From the NCBI GenBank assembly GCA_027621895.1, contig JAQCAK010000034.1, positions 1-10,419 of the forward strand: a DNA stretch of 10,419 nt, given 5' to 3'. Made by a program: the position numbers and the translations under genes. Source of the stretch: Pseudomonadota bacterium (lineage in GTDB: Bacteria > Pseudomonadota > Gammaproteobacteria > Pseudomonadales > Azotimanducaceae). How positions within the stretch are numbered: the first letter of the stretch is position 1; every line of letters begins with the position of its first letter. The notes beneath the pieces are model-generated. The model made no database searches, had not been told where the DNA came from, and saw only the letters and a program-made list of their open reading frames with translations. Of the stretch, positions 8,434-10,419 are shown in pieces.

Positions 8434-8460
8434 ATAGCATTTTCCCTGCATAAAAGCTAT
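8434..8460. repeat. Imperfect inverted repeat ATAGC-A-TTTT / AAAA-GCTAT
   Basis: The left arm ATAGCATTTT (8434-8443) and right arm AAAAGCTAT (8452-8460) pair over nine bases with one unpaired A, around an eight-base loop. It sits 39-65 bases ahead of the minus-strand histidine phosphatase start. It could be an operator for that gene. It has no run of T on either side that would make it a convincing terminator. Confidence 0.45.
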
Positions 8461-8549
8461 CCTTGGCCCCCCGCGCAGTCTCGATGTTTTCCCCTCGTTG
8501 GTTGATCGATTCGAACCGCTTTCTGTTCACGATTGGCTTCTCGATGGCG

Positions 8550-8589
8550 GGCCTTCTTTGGCCAAAGTGAGTTTGGCCAAAAAGCGGCC
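8550..8589. repeat. Tandem TTTGGCCAAA palindromes forming an extended hairpin
   Basis: Two identical self-complementary decamers, TTTGGCCAAA, lie at 8557-8566 and 8572-8581, five bases apart (GTGAG). Because each is a palindrome, the two copies also pair with each other as a 10-bp stem with a 5-base loop. Outside them TT/AA and GGCC/GGCC (8550-8553 with 8586-8589) extend the stem, interrupted only by a one-base and a two-base bulge. GGCC occurs four times, with starts at 8550, 8560, 8575 and 8586. No poly-T follows on either strand, so an intrinsic terminator is unlikely. An operator pair or a leader hairpin ahead of cobS is more plausible. Confidence 0.7.
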
Positions 8590-8627
8590 GGAACTATCGG
8601 AGCGGTGCGCTGTAAGCATTCAGTAAC

Positions 8628-8635
8628 AGGTAGAG
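8628..8635 (+). promoter_or_regulatory. Ribosome-binding site deciding the cobS start
   Basis: AGGTAGAG lies 5 bases before ATG 8641, with its AGG core 10 bases upstream. The upstream in-frame ATG at 8533 has no comparable site, and the extra residues it would add do not resemble CobS, so this site supports 8641 as the start. Confidence 0.6.
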
Positions 8636-8640
8636 CAGTC

Positions 8641-9621
8641 ATGGCAGAAAAAAAAGGTGCCCTGGAAGGTAATGGGATTCCCGATACCCAGGTAGATGTG
8701 CGAGAGGCTTTCGGGCTGGATATTGATCTCAAGGTGCCGGCTTTCTCCGTCACCTCTGAGCATGTACCGGCGATAGATCCCAGCTATCTCTTCAACCGCG
8801 AAACGACCCTGGCAATTCTTGCCGGTTTTGCCCACAACCGTCGTTGCATGATCCAGGGCTATCACGGCACCGGTAAATCAACTCACGTCGAGCAGGTCGC
8901 TGCACGGCTTAACTGGCCCTGTATCCGTATCAACCTGGACAGCCACGTCAGTCGTATTGATCTCGTGGGCAAGGATGCGATTGTCCTGCAGGATGGCCAG
9001 CAGGTGACCGAGTTTCGCGAAGGTCTGCTGCCCTGGGCTCTGCAACGCTCGGTCGCTCTGGTTTTTGATGAATACGATGCCGGCCGACCGGATGTGATGT
9101 TCGTCATTCAGCGGGTCCTGGAAGTTGAAGGCAAGCTGACACTGCTCGATCAGAGCCGGGTGATCAGTCCGCACCCGTCTTTCCGTCTGTTTGCGACCAC
9201 GAACACTATTGGATTGGGTGACCCAACAGGCCTGTATCATGGTACCCAGCAGATCAACCAGGGTCAGATGGACCGCTGGAATATCGTCACAACGCTGAAC
9301 TACCTGGATCGGGAAAAAGAAACCGACATCATCCAGGGCAAACTGCCGGAACTTGATCGAAAGATGGTCGCCAACATGGTGTCCGTCGCCAACCTGACCC
9401 GACAGGGATTCATGAATGGTGATATCTCGATTGTCATGTCTCCCCGCACGGTGATCATGTGGGCGGAGAACGCCCGGATTTTTGGAGACTTCGGTTTCGC
9501 CTTCAGGCTGACCTTCCTGAACAAGTGCGATGAAACGGAACGAGCGATCGTGGCTGAGTACTACCAGCGCTGCATGGGTGAGGAATTGCCGGAATCCAGT
9601 GCCAGCGTTGTGCTGGCCTGA
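8641..9621 (+). CDS. cobS: Cobaltochelatase AAA+ subunit CobS
   Basis: AAA+ ATPase of the MoxR-related chelatase group, 326 residues, the usual CobS length (about 325-335). With CobT it forms a two-tiered ring that energises CobN to insert cobalt into hydrogenobyrinic acid a,c-diamide in the aerobic cobalamin route. The order is: N-terminal segment [19 protein letters not shown], then [19 protein letters not shown]. Walker A GYHGTGKS is at residues 73-80, with [19 protein letters not shown] following. Walker B is ALVFDEYD (139-146) and the sensor-1 strand is [26 protein letters not shown] is a CobS hallmark, and the C-terminal part has [13 protein letters not shown]. The sequence is very close to alphaproteobacterial CobS as I remember it. 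cobT begins 12 bases later. A CobS-like ATPase with another client protein cannot be excluded, since CobN is not in the window. Confidence 0.93.
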   Translation: MAEKKGALEGNGIPDTQVDVREAFGLDIDLKVPAFSVTSEHVPAIDPSYLFNRETTLAILAGFAHNRRCMIQGYHGTGKSTHVEQVAARLNWPCIRINLDSHVSRIDLVGKDAIVLQDGQQVTEFREGLLPWALQRSVALVFDEYDAGRPDVMFVIQRVLEVEGKLTLLDQSRVISPHPSFRLFATTNTIGLGDPTGLYHGTQQINQGQMDRWNIVTTLNYLDREKETDIIQGKLPELDRKMVANMVSVANLTRQGFMNGDISIVMSPRTVIMWAENARIFGDFGFAFRLTFLNKCDETERAIVAEYYQRCMGEELPESSASVVLA

Positions 9622-9633
9622 GGATAGCCCAAG

Positions 9634-10419
9634 ATGAACCCTGATGACTCCACGGAGTTATTCAAGCAGGCGGTAACGTCCACCATGCGTGCCATCTCCG
9701 GCAACGAGGAACTGGTGGTGACCTTTGGTCGGGGTAAGCCCTACCTGCAGGGTAATCGCGCACGGGTGCCCATGCCCGAGGAAGGGCTGACCGAGGCCCA
9801 GCTGGCAGCACTGCGTGGCACGGCGGACCGGTTTGCCCTGCGAACCCGCTTTCACGATGACACCATCCACAGGCGTACCCGCCCGCTGACAGGCATTGCC
9901 CAGGAAGTGTACGACAGCGTCGAAGAGGCTCGCCTGGCCTGCATCGGCACTTACCTCATGAAGGGAGTCGGTGAAAACCTGCAGGCGCAATACAGCGAGC
10001 ACTGTGCGAATCGCGGATACCAGCAGATTGAACACCAGAGCCAGGCCCCCCTGGGCGAAGCGCTGGGCATGCTGATCCGGGAGAAGGTCACAGGCAATCC
10101 GGCACCGGAAGGTGGCGGGAATGTGCTGGAACTGTGGCGTGATCATCTTGAGCACAGCCTGGGTGAGGATCTTGCTGGCCTCGAGGACCTGATGTTTGAC
10201 CAGGAAGCTTTCTCGGCCCTGGCCCAGCGAATGATTGCCGACCTGGGTTTATCGGAAGACTATGGTGAAGATCAGTCCGACGGTGAACCCGAGGACCAGA
10301 ATGACCAGGAAGAAGAGCTGCAGTCCGAGGCCGGTGACGAGTCTACCGAGCAGGATATGGGCGGTGAGTCTGACCTGTCGGATGCCATTGACGGTGACGT
10401 GCCCGTTGATATGGACGCC
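9634..10419 (+). CDS. cobT: Cobaltochelatase subunit CobT (3' end outside window)
   Basis: The frame is open from ATG 9634 to the last base (262 codons). An AGGA site at 9621-9624 overlaps the cobS stop, so the two genes form one transcription unit. The N-terminal part (ELFKQAVTSTMRAISGNEELVVTFG, with GNRARVPMP and HRRTRPLTG) matches the CobT N-terminal domain. EEARLACIGTYLMKGVGENL is another conserved block. From about residue 207 it becomes strongly acidic (22 Asp/Glu and no Lys/Arg in residues 210-262). This is the known CobT linker, structurally reminiscent of the BchD/ChlD proline/acidic linker. The C-terminal VWA (integrin I) domain with the MIDAS metal site, which would confirm the assignment fully, lies beyond the window. 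Role: partner ring of CobS in the chelatase motor. Confidence 0.9.
   Translation, partial: MNPDDSTELFKQAVTSTMRAISGNEELVVTFGRGKPYLQGNRARVPMPEEGLTEAQLAALRGTADRFALRTRFHDDTIHRRTRPLTGIAQEVYDSVEEARLACIGTYLMKGVGENLQAQYSEHCANRGYQQIEHQSQAPLGEALGMLIREKVTGNPAPEGGGNVLELWRDHLEHSLGEDLAGLEDLMFDQEAFSALAQRMIADLGLSEDYGEDQSDGEPEDQNDQEEELQSEAGDESTEQDMGGESDLSDAIDGDVPVDMDA

Larger units (their letters stand above)
8396..8640. other. Divergent intergenic region between the histidine phosphatase gene and cobS
   Basis: This 245-base gap must hold the promoters for both divergent genes. It contains an imperfect inverted repeat (8434-8460), a short minus-strand open frame of doubtful reality (8417-8530) and a strong tandem palindrome/hairpin (8550-8589). 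I found no convincing -35/-10 pair. The best candidate for cobS is TTGGCC (8573-8578) with TATCGG (8595-8600) at 16-base spacing, which is weak but would place the right-hand palindrome over the -35. No cobalamin riboswitch B12 box is visible. Confidence 0.6.

Noticed and set aside
7694..8437. A 247-codon plus-strand frame
   Set aside because: It overlaps the end of holA in another frame and runs antisense through the histidine phosphatase gene; no family features are visible.
8505..8520. tRNA T-arm-like sequence GATTCGAACC (minus strand GGTTCGAATC)
   Set aside because: The bases on either side of the TTCGAAT loop do not pair as a T-stem, and no acceptor, D or anticodon arms are found nearby.
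8550..8589. Intrinsic terminator
   Set aside because: The hairpin is strong but not followed by a T-run on either strand, and no gene reads into it from the + side.
8533..8640. N-terminal extension of CobS from ATG 8533
   Set aside because: The added residues cross the palindrome region and do not resemble CobS; ATG 8641 has a good ribosome-binding site and the expected length.
8550..8640. Cobalamin riboswitch ahead of cobS
   Set aside because: No B12 box or the usual multi-stem core is visible; the leader has just a single long hairpin.

Overview
The window looks like a chromosomal segment of a moderately GC-rich gammaproteobacterium. It carries the conserved order ybeZ(phoH)-ybeY-ybeX(corC)-lnt, followed directly by leuS-lptE-holA. 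This is a typical gammaproteobacterial arrangement of RNA/ribosome-quality, lipoprotein, tRNA-charging, outer-membrane and replication genes. The species cannot be named from the sequence alone. No rRNA, tRNA, CRISPR array, insertion sequence or phage gene is visible.

Layout. (1) Positions 2-7850, + strand: seven housekeeping genes packed head to tail, with overlaps or gaps of at most 41 bases. They are phoH (5' end outside the window), ybeY, ybeX/corC, lnt, leuS, lptE and holA. (2) Positions 7847-8395, - strand: one histidine-phosphatase-superfamily gene whose stop codon overlaps the holA stop codon. (3) Positions 8396-8640: a 245-base divergent intergenic region. It holds two adjacent copies of the palindrome TTTGGCCAAA that can also fold into one long hairpin, a second imperfect inverted repeat, and a doubtful small minus-strand reading frame. 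(4) Positions 8641-10419, + strand: cobS, then cobT, which runs off the window. These encode the AAA+ and VWA-type chelatase subunits best known from aerobic (CobNST) cobaltochelatase.

How the genes work together. PhoH and YbeY belong to RNA metabolism and ribosome maturation. YbeX is a CBS/CorC-domain partner encoded with them. Lnt completes triacylation of lipoproteins, and LptE is itself a lipoprotein that must pass through that pathway before joining LptD in LPS export. LeuS charges tRNA-Leu, and HolA is the delta subunit of the DNA polymerase III clamp loader. CobS and CobT would form the ATP-driven rings that power metal insertion by CobN, which is not in the window.

The most notable points are: a LeuRS that has lost the leucine-specific insertion before KMSKS, keeps a four-cysteine zinc site and has an unusual sequence right after KMSKS; an alphaproteobacterial-style cobST pair next to a gammaproteobacterial housekeeping cluster; and the tandem palindrome/hairpin ahead of cobS. 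I do not see a clearly new multi-gene system here.
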